Positions 42,265 to 52,208 of a DNA stretch of 54,097 nucleotides are shown piece by piece (positions within the stretch are counted from its first letter, which is position 1; each line of letters starts with the position of its first letter). Under the pieces are notes generated by a model. That model had not been told where the DNA came from. It ran no database searches and saw only the letters and a program-made list of their open reading frames with translations. Source of the stretch: Methanomassiliicoccales archaeon (GTDB lineage: Archaea; Thermoplasmatota; Thermoplasmata; RBG-16-68-12; SOIM01); the NCBI GenBank assembly GCA_004377185.1, contig SOIM01000027.1, forward strand, positions 1 through 54,097, read 5' to 3'. A program made the translations under genes and the position numbers.

Positions 42265-45200
42265 ATGGAAAATGAAAACGATGTTGAAGGGCCGGAACTT
42301 ATACAAAAAGACAAGAAAGACAAAAAGAAAGTTTTGATTGCTGGGGTACTGGCGTTTTTGATCATTCTGTCTACTTCGGTAGGACTATTGTTTCTTCTGC
42401 AATCAGGCGGAGAGGATGGAAAGGGAGTCACATACATAGGCGCAGTGATTCCATCGGAGTACATCGGTACAGGCACAGGAGGTGATGGACCAGACTACTT
42501 CGTTGGATACAGAAGTGACAAAACGAGTCAGGATATGCTAACGTTCGAGATAGATAGCACAATGGATTTTGAAGATATCATGGGGGGAGAGTTCGAGATT
42601 AGCGAGAAGAATGGAGAATACGAATTGGAGGAAGTTGTGTCTAGTGATACCGAGGCAGTAAGCATCGATGATATGGACGAGGTCATCGGGAGCCTGTTCA
42701 AGAACATTGAGGTCAGTTTCACGTCTTTGAGTTTAGTGTACGGAAACTACACTTTTGGCATTGGAACCACCGGAACGGACGACTATGTTTGGATTGCCCC
42801 CGAAGAGTCCTATCCGACATTTTTCAATACTGTCACTGTCAAGGGGGCGGTGTTTGACTCTCTCACCCTAGGAGTCCTTGCAGAGAATTACGCAAGCTCA
42901 GTATTTGGCGACGTTAACTTGAACAAGATCTCCGACCTCTCTCAAGACTTCGGTTTCACCTTTAACGGGGTCAATACGAAATTCGTCATGGTGAGCGAAC
43001 TCACCTATGAGAATCCCTTGTCTATTGCAGGTGATGTGATAGACACCATTACGCCATCCGACCTCGAAAGACTCGCAGATATCTTCTCTACAGATGGCAC
43101 TGAGTGGCTCAAGGAGGTAGTGAACGAAGTTGGCGAGGGATTAGCTATACTGACAGAGGAAGACAACAGAATCGATAGCAACAAGCTGTGGTTCCTTCTC
43201 TATTCATTGGATGACTACTCCAGCTTTCCGGGTATGTGCCGACTTGAAGTTTACGTGTCGGACCTGTCCAACTTGACAAATAAGGTCAATTCATTAGTCT
43301 CATCGTCCTTCAATCTGAACCTCGATTTCACTTTTGATGTGAATGTCGGAGTCATAGGTGAAGTGATTCCGGATACGTACACCGCGAGATCTGTAACCGG
43401 TCTCTGGCAATCTGTTGAGGGCCCGCATACCACCACACTCGTAGAAAGCGTGGAGGTCGAGGGTTACGGAATGGTTGTCGATATGGCAACTCTGATTCAG
43501 AGCCTCGGAGAGGCTTTCGAGCTTCCAGAAAGTACTGTCGATGCACTGAAGACAATAACGACCTTCAAGAATCCAGCATTCGTACTTTTGCTGGACGAGA
43601 GACTTCCTGAGATGTTGAGCGGTTCCGGTACTCCGGCGTGGAAATACGGCTCTGTGGCAATCATCCCCGACTATGAAACGACAGCATCGGGATTCAGATA
43701 TTTGAATCTGAAAGGGGTTCTCTATGATCCCGCGCTCTATTTCAACATTGATACTTCCCTGTCGCACATACCACTGATTGTTGTGGACAGCTATTCAGAA
43801 GTGACGGAGGGACTCCAGACCGTGACTGTGAAAGACCTCAAAGAAGGGAACGTAGTCCTGAATCAATACGGATGGGCGTACGTCAATGTTGACGCGATAA
43901 CCATTGGCACAACACTCAAGACGATTGCAGACGAGTTCTCCACTCACCCTGTTGCCAAAGCGATAGAGGCGTTTCCGCTGGATCTGTGTGTGTATGATGG
44001 GTTCAAGGTAGATAGGCTGTCTGAGATCTATCAGGTACCTATCCTCTACATAGCCGCAGGCCAAGGACCTACTTACTACGAATTCAACATTACGAACATA
44101 AGAGGGATGTACATCGATTACGAAGCTAGTTTCAACAGCATTGATGGTTTTCTCGAGGACAGAATCAGTTTAGACATGCCGGTATTAGATGATCTGCTCG
44201 TCTACGTACCAGAATTGCTAGACATAACCGCACCAATCGCCGATTTCAAGGATGGCGTTCTGAGTTCTGGACTGGTGCCTCCAGGATATATTCTTGCATT
44301 CTCCATTGAGGAGATTAGCAACACTCCTCCGATATTGACAGTGCTCAATCCGGCCGAAAACGAGGTTGTAGCTATTGATGACTTCAACGTCACGGTCCAC
44401 TCTCAAGACAATCCTGACGTGCCACTATGGATCGAGATTGAAATCCTCAAAGATGGCTTCAACATCTTCGCTCTTGATATCCCCATCCCTGCTCCAGTAC
44501 TGAAGAATGGAGAATGGAGCACGAATGAACCAGTGAATTCTTGGTGGTGGGAGTTTGTCAAGGCATATACCAAGACCTTCGACCCTTGGTTGCTGGGTTC
44601 TTACACAGTCGAATTGAGGGTACACGACTTCCGAGGTTATTCTGCTGAGGTTTCCAGAAGTTTCACCTTATCTTCAACAGGACTGGATGATCAGAAACCT
44701 GTGTCGAGCGTGAATGCCGAACCAACGTTTGAAAACACTGTAATCTTCATAATTTATGCCACAGCTAATGACAACGTTGGCGTGGATGCTGTCGAGCTTT
44801 GGTACAGTAAAGACGGTGGTGTGTGGATGTTCTACGCGAATGATACATTTGCACTCGACGGATGGAGCTGGAGCTTTGACACGAGTATGACAAGCGGTGA
44901 TGGCATCTATGCCTTCTATTCAAGGGCGATTGACAGCTCTGGCAACTTTGAGGACCCCCCATCTGGCAATGATACATGGACATTTGCGGACACGAACGAC
45001 CCAATAGCTACAGCTACGGGTCCTGGGACAATCTCAACGCTGACTTTCGATGTCTCCTACAGCCTCAGTGACTCCCCACCATCAAGCAGAATTGCAACAG
45101 TCGGGCTGTGGTTCACAACAAACGATGGATTCACTTGGACTGCGTATGGGAACGATCCTGATAGCATGAGCCCGATGCAGGTGACCGTTTCGAGTGGGGG

Positions 45201-45633
45201 AAACTATGGCTGGTATTTTGTCGCTGAAGACAATGCAGGGAATTCTGAGAGTGACCCGTTGCCATTCTGGATAAGTCTACCAGAGTTCACAACGCTGGTT
45301 GATGTTGATTCCGGGGATGATTTTGGCAGTGCTACAGAGGTGGCGGATGGAACAGTCTGGGTTGAGGACTTGGGCGGTTCAGACATAAACGATTACTTCA
45401 AGATATGGCTTGATGTTGGTCAGACCCTTTGGGTGAACATGACCGGAGATTTGCTGACTGACTTCGACTTGTACCTCTACGATCCTTCGCAAACAGAGAT
45501 AGATTCATCCTTGAATTTTGGCAGCACGGAGAGTGTAAGCTGTACGGCTACCGTCCAGGGATATCACTACGTGAAAGTGTACGATTGGGGTGGTATTTCA
45601 GGGAGTTATACTCTGACTTTTGAGGTTTTGTGA
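42265..45633 (+). CDS. large membrane-anchored surface protein with PPC domain
   Basis: About 1,122 residues from the ATG at 42265 (GGAGGAG upstream; an in-frame TTG lies at 42220). After a charged cytoplasmic tail (KDKKDKKK), one transmembrane helix (VLIAGVLAFLIILSTSVGLL) anchors the protein, so the bulk is external. About 650 residues of unrecognised beta/alpha domain follow, then Ig/PKD-like repeats starting around 690 (PPILTVLNPAENEVVAIDDF) and 815 (DDQKPVSSVNAEPTFENT), and a pre-peptidase C-terminal (PPC) domain at the end (SDINDYFKIWLDVGQTLWV, DFDLYLYDPSQTEID). Likely an adhesive or stalk protein. Confidence 0.75.
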   Translation: MENENDVEGPELIQKDKKDKKKVLIAGVLAFLIILSTSVGLLFLLQSGGEDGKGVTYIGAVIPSEYIGTGTGGDGPDYFVGYRSDKTSQDMLTFEIDSTMDFEDIMGGEFEISEKNGEYELEEVVSSDTEAVSIDDMDEVIGSLFKNIEVSFTSLSLVYGNYTFGIGTTGTDDYVWIAPEESYPTFFNTVTVKGAVFDSLTLGVLAENYASSVFGDVNLNKISDLSQDFGFTFNGVNTKFVMVSELTYENPLSIAGDVIDTITPSDLERLADIFSTDGTEWLKEVVNEVGEGLAILTEEDNRIDSNKLWFLLYSLDDYSSFPGMCRLEVYVSDLSNLTNKVNSLVSSSFNLNLDFTFDVNVGVIGEVIPDTYTARSVTGLWQSVEGPHTTTLVESVEVEGYGMVVDMATLIQSLGEAFELPESTVDALKTITTFKNPAFVLLLDERLPEMLSGSGTPAWKYGSVAIIPDYETTASGFRYLNLKGVLYDPALYFNIDTSLSHIPLIVVDSYSEVTEGLQTVTVKDLKEGNVVLNQYGWAYVNVDAITIGTTLKTIADEFSTHPVAKAIEAFPLDLCVYDGFKVDRLSEIYQVPILYIAAGQGPTYYEFNITNIRGMYIDYEASFNSIDGFLEDRISLDMPVLDDLLVYVPELLDITAPIADFKDGVLSSGLVPPGYILAFSIEEISNTPPILTVLNPAENEVVAIDDFNVTVHSQDNPDVPLWIEIEILKDGFNIFALDIPIPAPVLKNGEWSTNEPVNSWWWEFVKAYTKTFDPWLLGSYTVELRVHDFRGYSAEVSRSFTLSSTGLDDQKPVSSVNAEPTFENTVIFIIYATANDNVGVDAVELWYSKDGGVWMFYANDTFALDGWSWSFDTSMTSGDGIYAFYSRAIDSSGNFEDPPSGNDTWTFADTNDPIATATGPGTISTLTFDVSYSLSDSPPSSRIATVGLWFTTNDGFTWTAYGNDPDSMSPMQVTVSSGGNYGWYFVAEDNAGNSESDPLPFWISLPEFTTLVDVDSGDDFGSATEVADGTVWVEDLGGSDINDYFKIWLDVGQTLWVNMTGDLLTDFDLYLYDPSQTEIDSSLNFGSTESVSCTATVQGYHYVKVYDWGGISGSYTLTFEVL

Positions 45634-46117
45634 GGATATTCGCATCTATACCAGTCTGCAACAGCTCTTTGTTGTTAGAGTTAAGGAAGGTTGAGAGAAG
45701 GCACAAACCCGTTTCGAGGCTAATGTGGAAGAGTATTGGGCTAGATGTCCCATATGCTCGTATGTGAGTGGATAAACAGATACGGCTCCTCCAAATCCAC
45801 ATAGATGTCACAAGAGGCTCCGAGACTTACTACAACTAGATAGGGTGCTTCTTGGGAACCCCCAGAATGGAGAATAAGCAAGAAGTGGTCTGTATCATCC
45901 GTACTTATTTGATCCTACTCTTCGTGTCGTAGATGGTTTTGAATTTGAAAACCTAAACCTCCTATGAACCCTCAAATATGGAAGGAATGTCGTGGTTCTC
46001 ATTGGTCTACGACCCTTTCGGTCAGCATTGTGCTTGATGGTGGCGACCTGGAGCACCAATCTCACACCTAAGGCGGTCGATTTAGTTATATAGAGAAGAA
46101 CAGATTCGTTGGTCAGA
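45634..46117. other. intergenic before the DUF4062 gene
   Basis: About 480 bases without a gene. TATA-like TTAGTTATATAGAG at about 46084-46097 lies 25-30 bases before the start at 46118. A segment near 45930-45990 (GGTTTTGAATTTGAAAACC, then GGAAGGAATGTCGTGG) resembles the dispersed repeats at 49481 and 50311. Confidence 0.45.
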
Positions 46118-46891
46118 ATGACTTCAACAAAAGTTTTCATAAGCTCCCTTATGGACGAGATGGCAGAGGAAAGAAACGCAGCAGAAAAGGCCATTAGGTC
46201 TCTACAAATGCGGACTACTAGGTTCGAGATATTCCCTGCACGCCCAGAATCTGCAGCAGAAGTATCTCTCGAGGAAGTCAAAGACTCTGAGATATTTGTC
46301 CAGATTCTGGGAAGAGGCATTTCAAGGATCGTAGTGAGAGAATATGAGAGTGCGATGAGCTGTGACTGCCAAATACTGCTCTTTGTGAAGGATGTGGAGA
46401 GGACTGTGCAAGCCGAGAAACATCTTGAAAAGCTCAGGAAGAAACATACCTATAAGAAATTCTCGACTCCGAAGGAATTGGAAGACCATATAAGGTATTC
46501 TATTCAATCATTGCTAACTAAGGCACTTAGGCGAGGAAAAAAGGATAGACCATCCAAGATAGCGGAAGAAATACTGTTTGATAGGAAGGTGACCCTGGGT
46601 CTGTTTGCGTCAAGCACAAAATGGGTCGGATGGTTCAAAGTTCTCAAGGGTGACAGAATTAAAGGGTTGATGAGAAGTTCTGGCTCATTCAGTGCGTACC
46701 TCTTGACAGAGGAGGATTATGCAGATTTTGAGGCGGGTGACGAATTCCATTTCTGGGGGAGGGAAAAGACCAAAGCTTGTGCAATTGACGTTAAGGCAGA
46801 AGATTACGACACATGGTACTTGGTTCTCAAAGACGAAACCTATTTCGGCACTGAAATCTACGTGAAATTGAGTAGGATCAAGAGTTCTTGA
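46118..46891 (+). CDS. DUF4062 protein with possible GOLD-like C-terminal domain
   Basis: 257 residues from the ATG at 46118. The N-terminal 130 residues (TKVFISSLMDEMAEERNAAE, ARPESAAEVSLEEVKDSEIF, VQILGRGISRIVVREYESAM) match DUF4062, a TIR-like domain that often starts large NTPase defence proteins. Here no ATPase follows. Instead the C-terminal 100 residues form a beta-rich module (SGSFSAYLLTEEDYADFEAG, DTWYLVLKDE) like the GOLD/emp24-like folds found in effector-associated proteins. A minimal two-domain sensor/effector is possible. The gene is probably leaderless. Confidence 0.55.
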   Translation: MTSTKVFISSLMDEMAEERNAAEKAIRSLQMRTTRFEIFPARPESAAEVSLEEVKDSEIFVQILGRGISRIVVREYESAMSCDCQILLFVKDVERTVQAEKHLEKLRKKHTYKKFSTPKELEDHIRYSIQSLLTKALRRGKKDRPSKIAEEILFDRKVTLGLFASSTKWVGWFKVLKGDRIKGLMRSSGSFSAYLLTEEDYADFEAGDEFHFWGREKTKACAIDVKAEDYDTWYLVLKDETYFGTEIYVKLSRIKSS

Positions 46892-46989
46892 GCCAGACTG
46901 CTGGATACTATGCTTGACTGTCGTGAGGACTGGAACATGTCGTGATTCAATATGAACAACGACGAAAACCACGATCTATCCTAGTCAGT

Positions 46990-47045
46990 CGCGAAGTTGT
47001 AGTCTATGGCCTTCCATTGGCTTCTGTAGGATTTGAACTTCAGAT
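46990..47045. repeat. dispersed hairpin repeat, partial copy
   Basis: GGCCTTCCATTGGCTTCTG followed by TAGGATTTGAACTTC, matching 49606-49640. Lies at the 3' end of the NosD-type gene. Confidence 0.45.
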
Positions 47046-49433
47046 TCGGTTCTCGGATTCCTCTTCCGGAAACTCGACTGGCGTTTCTTCCTTTTGCTTC
47101 CTTCTTCTAGTCACTACGTAGAAGATTAGCAGAATGACCATGACAAGGACAATGATTATTACCATGGCTATCCAAAACCAGAAGTTTCCAGGTTCCTGTG
47201 GTGGAGCGTTTTCAACGATTAGGGTCACACTCACTTCACTCGAGTAGTCCGCTCCATCGAATGATTGTGCACGAATAGTGTGTTCTCCATCGCCACTGGT
47301 TGTGGTGTCCCAATCAAATGTCCATGAGATATTCCCTGTTGCTCCGTGCCAAGGTCCGTCGTCAATCTTAACCTCAACGGTCTGAACGAATCCGTCGGAA
47401 TCGTGGGCAGTTCCTGAGATATGAACGAGACCAGTCACTGTGGCGCCAGAAATCGGGTCGGCTATCGTGCAAGTCGGCAGTTGGTTTGAGGGTATTGCGT
47501 TTGCCTCATTCGAACCAGGCCCCTCTCCTACAGCGTTCAGGGCGGAAATCCTGTAGTAATATGTCTGTCCGTTTGCCAAGCCTGTATCTACATAGGTGAG
47601 GACATCCCCTATATCATTGAGGAATGTTTCTCCATTTGGTGCAGTTCCTCGATATATTCTGTAGTTGACAATCAAAGACCCACCATCATCGGTTGGAGCG
47701 AGCCAATTCAACACTATTTGTTCATTCCCACCCTCAGCGGTCAGCTCCCTTGGCACACCGGGTACGGTTGCCGGAGTAGCATTTGCTTCGTCCGATTTGG
47801 GGCCTTCCCCGACGCCGTTCACCGCAGAAACCTGATAGAAGTATGTCTGTCCGTTCGTTAGTCCTGTGTCAATGTACGTGAGAACATTTCCAACAGTCAC
47901 AAGATATGTCTCTCCGCTCGATGAGGTTCCACGATACACGACATAACTGGCTACGGGAGAGCCACCGTCAAACGCTGGGGCCTCCCATGTGAGAGTTATC
48001 CGCCGATCATCTGCAGTCGCTTGAAGGTTTTGTGGCTCTGACGGAGGCAGTGGCGGAAGCGGAAAAGGAGGACTCATGAGCGGGTATCTGTCTCGGCTGT
48101 CCGCATCGATAACATACGGTGTATCGCCTACGCCGTCTGAGTCGGGGCAGACATCCTGACCAGGGCCACTGCATTCATCCATGCCTGTATAGTCAGACCA
48201 ATAATTCCCTCCTGAGGGATAACCATTGTCCCATTGATTGGTATCGGTGTTGTCATATGCCTGCTCAACATTGTCGATGAAGTTGTTGTGATAGACAGTG
48301 TTGCCGTCAGAGATATAGAGGTGAATACCGCGATAGTGGCTCAAGAAGACAGTGTTATTGGAAATGGAGTTATTGTTTGCGTGACCGAGGAGAATTCCGA
48401 ACTCGTTGTATGAGAGAGTATTGTTCTTGACGGTATTATTGTTAGAATAGTAGAGAGATATGCCATAACCTTCGTACGAGGCTGTGTTGTTTACAATGTC
48501 GTTTTTGGTCGAAAAAGCGAGGAAAACTCCCACGGTGCTCTTACTCATAATCTGGTTTTCCACAGTCACATTTGTGCAGTTGGCAAGTATCACCTGCCCA
48601 GCACCTGATGGGATTTTCCCCCCGATTGCATTCTTCCAATAGTAGACGGGTTTTCCGTTTACGGTGTTTGATGTATCGATAGTGTGAGTATTGAAGTGTT
48701 CAAGAAAAACGCCCCACACGAAGATTCCGTTTTCGGCCATCACGTTGTTGGCGATCGTGCTGTTGATAGAGTAGTATGTGCGGATGCCGGCCAAGCCGTT
48801 GTACGAAGCGGTGTTGTTCAGTATGGTATTGTCATTACTATACCACGTGATGTGTACACCGTAGTTATGGTTGTTGGATGCAGTGTTATTGGAGATTGTG
48901 TTATTGCTGGACTCTTGCACATAGATGCCAACCCAATCGTTTGACGAGACATCGTTATTTACTATCGTGTTGTTACCCGAGAACTCTGTAGGGGTGGAGG
49001 CGAGATACATGCCCTTCGTATTGCCTGTGATAATGTTGTTTGCTATGTTGCAGTAGGACGACGCTCCAAGATCTATACCATGGTCCCCGTTGGTGATGGT
49101 GAAGCCCGAAATATTCACCCAGTCTTCGGTCACTCGGATTACCCAGGATCCCCCTCCGCCATCAATTGTTGTGCCATCCTGATCTTCGCCTACCAGATTC
49201 AATGTCTTGCTGATTACTACGGTCTCGACATATGTTCCCTTGTAGACATACACAGTGTCACCATCGTTAGCTGCGTCAATTCCATCTTTTATGGTTGTAT
49301 AGTTACCAACACCACTTCCACCCACGAATAGAGTGCCCGCAGTAGCGTTCTCAGGCAGAGTAATTACAGAGAGACAGACCAAGCCACTCAGGATTAGCAT
49401 AACAGTCACGAAGCTGGCTCTGTTGCCCTCCAT
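47040..49433 (-). CDS. NosD-like beta-helix surface protein
   Basis: 797 residues. N-terminal signal (SFVTVMLILSGLVCLSVITL), then a parallel beta-helix of about 15 rungs with the NNTISNNTAS-type repeat of NosD/PbH1 proteins (about residues 60-400), then two fibronectin III domains (TADDRRITLTWEAP; GGNEQIVLNWLAPTDDGG), an Ig-like domain, one C-terminal transmembrane helix (WIAMVIIIVLVMVILLIFYV) and a basic/acidic tail. Dense N-glycosylation sequons. A cell-surface carbohydrate-binding or adhesion role is likely; copper-cofactor insertion as in true NosD is not indicated. Confidence 0.85.
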   Translation of the reverse strand: MEGNRASFVTVMLILSGLVCLSVITLPENATAGTLFVGGSGVGNYTTIKDGIDAANDGDTVYVYKGTYVETVVISKTLNLVGEDQDGTTIDGGGGSWVIRVTEDWVNISGFTITNGDHGIDLGASSYCNIANNIITGNTKGMYLASTPTEFSGNNTIVNNDVSSNDWVGIYVQESSNNTISNNTASNNHNYGVHITWYSNDNTILNNTASYNGLAGIRTYYSINSTIANNVMAENGIFVWGVFLEHFNTHTIDTSNTVNGKPVYYWKNAIGGKIPSGAGQVILANCTNVTVENQIMSKSTVGVFLAFSTKNDIVNNTASYEGYGISLYYSNNNTVKNNTLSYNEFGILLGHANNNSISNNTVFLSHYRGIHLYISDGNTVYHNNFIDNVEQAYDNTDTNQWDNGYPSGGNYWSDYTGMDECSGPGQDVCPDSDGVGDTPYVIDADSRDRYPLMSPPFPLPPLPPSEPQNLQATADDRRITLTWEAPAFDGGSPVASYVVYRGTSSSGETYLVTVGNVLTYIDTGLTNGQTYFYQVSAVNGVGEGPKSDEANATPATVPGVPRELTAEGGNEQIVLNWLAPTDDGGSLIVNYRIYRGTAPNGETFLNDIGDVLTYVDTGLANGQTYYYRISALNAVGEGPGSNEANAIPSNQLPTCTIADPISGATVTGLVHISGTAHDSDGFVQTVEVKIDDGPWHGATGNISWTFDWDTTTSGDGEHTIRAQSFDGADYSSEVSVTLIVENAPPQEPGNFWFWIAMVIIIVLVMVILLIFYVVTRRRKQKEETPVEFPEEESENRI

Positions 49434-49480
49434 CTCTGCACATCCTTGTCCACCAAGCTGGTTTCGAGATTATAATGATT

Positions 49481-49551
49481 TCTCCGTCGGCTTTTGAATT
49501 GAATCTCCAAGCCCTCCATCGGCTTCTAGATAGGTAGAAGAATGTCGTCCA
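49481..49551. repeat. dispersed hairpin repeat, copy 1
   Basis: About 70 bases beginning TCTCCGTCGGCTTTTGAA and containing AAGCCCTCCATCGGCTTC, an AAGCC/GGCTT hairpin, ending near GAATGTCGTC. Matches 50311-50385 along its length. Confidence 0.6.
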
Positions 49552-49581
49552 TCCCTATGAACTGCGACCAAAACACTATCT

Positions 49582-49640
49582 TTCCCGGTCAACCTTGGAG
49601 CTGGAATCTGAAGCCCTCCATCGGCTTCTGTTGGATTTGA
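49582..49640. repeat. dispersed hairpin repeat, copy 2
   Basis: TTGGAGCTGGAATCTGAAGC followed by CCTCCATCGGCTTC; same hairpin as copy 1, 5' half diverged. Confidence 0.55.
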
Positions 49641-49717
49641 ACTCGAAAATCGAGACCTCTCTTGGAGTCTGTTTCCGCGAGAGAAAGAATAATATGAGAC
49701 GGAGCAATTGAGGCAAT

Positions 49718-50251
49718 GTGGATGGAACTAGAGTTCGCTTCATCCTCTCAGATATCCATGAGGATGAAATCAAAGATGAAATGGGCTTTTACGCATTTGA
49801 GCCTACGGTGACACTGGAAATCGAGGGAAAGAACGTCATCGAGAAGTTTGGGGAGAGGGGAGTCAAGTCTGTTATCATTGCGGACTCTATCGAGGGAACA
49901 TTTGTGGGCTGCAAGCGAATGGCGGGTCTGTTTGAACGAGTTCTTTCTATTTTCACGGAGGGGGAGTTTTCCTTCGCCTTTAACGGCACGGGTGTTGTCA
50001 TCAATCTGCAGCGTGACGGAGACGAATTGGAAGTCTCCATGGGGGTTGACTCGATTGGCCCAGTAGGCAACCTGAAGTATGGAGACTATCACCTTGGCAG
50101 GGTCACTGTGGTAGAGTGGATTCAGGCTGTTGTCAACCTCGCGAAAGAGGTTAGAGATTTATTCAAGCGTCATAACCCAAGATTATATGCCATCATCAAG
50201 AAGGAGTGGTTCCAAATCGGGCAGCTGGAATCATGGTTGGCTAATCAATAG
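49718..50251 (+). CDS. hypothetical protein, 177 residues
   Basis: GTG start (GAGGCAAT upstream). The product is alpha/beta with a mostly acidic N-terminus (VRFILSDIHEDEIKDEMGFY) and a helical C-terminal end (EVRDLFKRHNPRLYAIIKKE). No domain recognised. It lies between copies of the hairpin repeat (49481 and 50311), so it may have moved with them. Confidence 0.55.
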   Translation: MDGTRVRFILSDIHEDEIKDEMGFYAFEPTVTLEIEGKNVIEKFGERGVKSVIIADSIEGTFVGCKRMAGLFERVLSIFTEGEFSFAFNGTGVVINLQRDGDELEVSMGVDSIGPVGNLKYGDYHLGRVTVVEWIQAVVNLAKEVRDLFKRHNPRLYAIIKKEWFQIGQLESWLANQ

Positions 50252-50310
50252 CAATGACGTCATCATATGAGAACCGTAGAACTAGAAGAGAATGGATAGA
50301 GTTCTCCTTT

Positions 50311-50385
50311 TCCCCGTCGGCTTTGAAACTGGAATTCCAAGCCCTCAATCGGCTTCCTAGCAATCTTGAAGAAATGTCGTCATTC
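50311..50385. repeat. dispersed hairpin repeat, copy 3
   Basis: TCCCCGTCGGCTTTGAAACT, then AAGCCCTCAATCGGCTTC, ending GAAATGTCGTCATTC; direct-repeat partner of 49481-49551, bracketing the 49718 gene. Confidence 0.6.
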
Positions 50386-50589
50386 TTTTCGAAGTCTGAC
50401 ATTTCCCTAGCCAAGAAACCTACAACGAGAACTCCGACATGTTGCGGAGTCAAATCAATACCTCCGTCAGAACCTTCCGAGCTGGTATAGCAAAGTCCGA
50501 AATTTCGCCCGATTCTAGACATCAGAACGGGTTTGGATTTGAAGTCGCTCACCGATGAAGAAGACTAGATTCTCCTTAGGGTTTAGCAA

Positions 50590-50605
50590 GACTCCTGAAG
50601 GAGTC
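50590..50605. terminator. perfect hairpin at 3' end of 50604 gene
   Basis: GACTCCTGAAGGAGTC is a perfect 16-base palindrome directly at the stop of the minus-strand gene; no long T-tract, so a terminator or RNA end-protecting hairpin is only suggested. Confidence 0.35.
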
Positions 50606-52208
50606 ATCGGAAACAAAGAGGATTAGGATGGAAGTAAGGAGTAGATTCATGAAGGACCTCAGGGAAAAGGAAGTCAACTTCTCGAGAGATTCTGGGATTC
50701 TCTTCTCGATACTTCCAGGAAAACAACTGAGGCGGATTAATCACCCTTATTTTGTCCGTCCCTTCGAACTTGGTCCCATCGAATAACTGCCCAGTCACCC
50801 TGATAGAGACTGAATCTCCAGGACTCAACAACTCCTGAACTTCCGAACGGTCGAATTTGATCATTCTTTCTAGAATGCCGTCTTCATCGTGGTCCATGAT
50901 ATATGAACTCTCCAAAACCACAAACCCGTACTTGGGATTGAGTTCTGGCTTCAAGACATCATTGAGGAGAATTGTGCTGGCATTTATGTTCCTGGGGTCA
51001 TACCCCGCGAGGAGCTCAATGTAACACGTTATCCACTTACCTCTGCTCTTGAGATTCAGCGTATCAGGGTCTATGTCAATGTCAGCTTCGATTTCTTCTT
51101 TCTTTGTTGCGTATTTCAACGTCAAGTTTGTCAGGTCTATGTAGCTCAGCGAGGGAATGCCGTTTGAGTCAGCGGTAACCGAAGGCAGGAGGCCTACAAG
51201 ACCTTCGCCGTCCACAGTCTCTTTATTCCAAAGACCGCCATCCATGTAGGCGTATCGAATGTCTGATTGCCCACGTTCCTCATATGCTACGTGTGGATTC
51301 TGATTCGAGTCGAGAAAGAACGACCCATGTCTTGCCTCTGCTTCCACATCGATACTTCTGACGAACCAATAGGTTCCGTCATTGTACGCATATCGGGGAA
51401 CCCTTTCCGATGAATCAAGAAAAGCCATGTGTGGAAGGTCCGAGTTATTGAGAGCCATTGAGTAGAGGTGATATCCACGGACCAGTGAGCCGACTATTTC
51501 CTTGTCCCATTTCGTCTCATTCCATCTGTAGTACCACAATCCACGCTCAGGGCTGCTGGATACAAGAGCGATATGGGGATCATACTTTGAGTCGAGGTCC
51601 AACGAGAGGGATAGGACCTCTCCCGCTGTTCGGTCTCGGAGTGTTGTAATATTCCAGGTCATCCCATCCAACCATGCATATCTCAGGTCCCCATGGTTTA
51701 TGTAGTAGGCCAAGTGAGGTCTATCCAGATTGTCCAGTGCGAGGGAAACATAAGCCCCTGCATCTGGAGTGTCGTCCACAACTTCGTATCTCCAACCAGA
51801 AGCTTCCGAGAAGGCGCAGCTCAACTCTCGCATCCTGACATTGCGATAGCAAATGACAGGGCGGTCATTGGAATCAAGAGCTAGAACCGCGTAGACTCCT
51901 TTCATTTCTGCATTGACAACCGTCTCAGTTTGCCACTTCCCTGTCGCATTCCTGTACGCATACCTGATCTCGCCCGTGCCAATGTCTTGAAAAGCGATGT
52001 GGGGCATGCCAGAGGAATTGAGTACAATCGAAGTTCGGTTGACCGAATCGGGAGACCAAGGAAGAAGCAATTCGCCCAAGTCTACCACTTCCTCTATGAT
52101 CCACTCGTCAGAGTTGTCCAAATCCTCGAATCCAAGTGTAGAGTTGGAAGACGAAAGAAAAACGCACGCTGTCATCAAAGCACATTTCAACAAAGCGAAG
52201 TCATGCAC
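50604..52208 (-). CDS. secreted protein with BNR-like repeats and C-terminal beta domain
   Basis: 534 residues. N-terminal signal (LLKCALMTACVFLSSSNSTL), then about seven repeats of roughly 40-45 residues with the pattern S-LDSNxxPHIAYYxxxGDLRYAYxDG (beta-propeller type, as in sialidase-like BNR proteins), then a domain beginning IDPDTLNLKSRGKWIT that is shared with the relic at 6911. Exported, probably surface-bound; ligand unknown. The catalytic residues of sialidases are not apparent. Confidence 0.75.
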   Translation of the reverse strand: MHDFALLKCALMTACVFLSSSNSTLGFEDLDNSDEWIIEEVVDLGELLLPWSPDSVNRTSIVLNSSGMPHIAFQDIGTGEIRYAYRNATGKWQTETVVNAEMKGVYAVLALDSNDRPVICYRNVRMRELSCAFSEASGWRYEVVDDTPDAGAYVSLALDNLDRPHLAYYINHGDLRYAWLDGMTWNITTLRDRTAGEVLSLSLDLDSKYDPHIALVSSSPERGLWYYRWNETKWDKEIVGSLVRGYHLYSMALNNSDLPHMAFLDSSERVPRYAYNDGTYWFVRSIDVEAEARHGSFFLDSNQNPHVAYEERGQSDIRYAYMDGGLWNKETVDGEGLVGLLPSVTADSNGIPSLSYIDLTNLTLKYATKKEEIEADIDIDPDTLNLKSRGKWITCYIELLAGYDPRNINASTILLNDVLKPELNPKYGFVVLESSYIMDHDEDGILERMIKFDRSEVQELLSPGDSVSIRVTGQLFDGTKFEGTDKIRVINPPQLFSWKYREENPRISREVDFLFPEVLHESTPYFHPNPLCFR

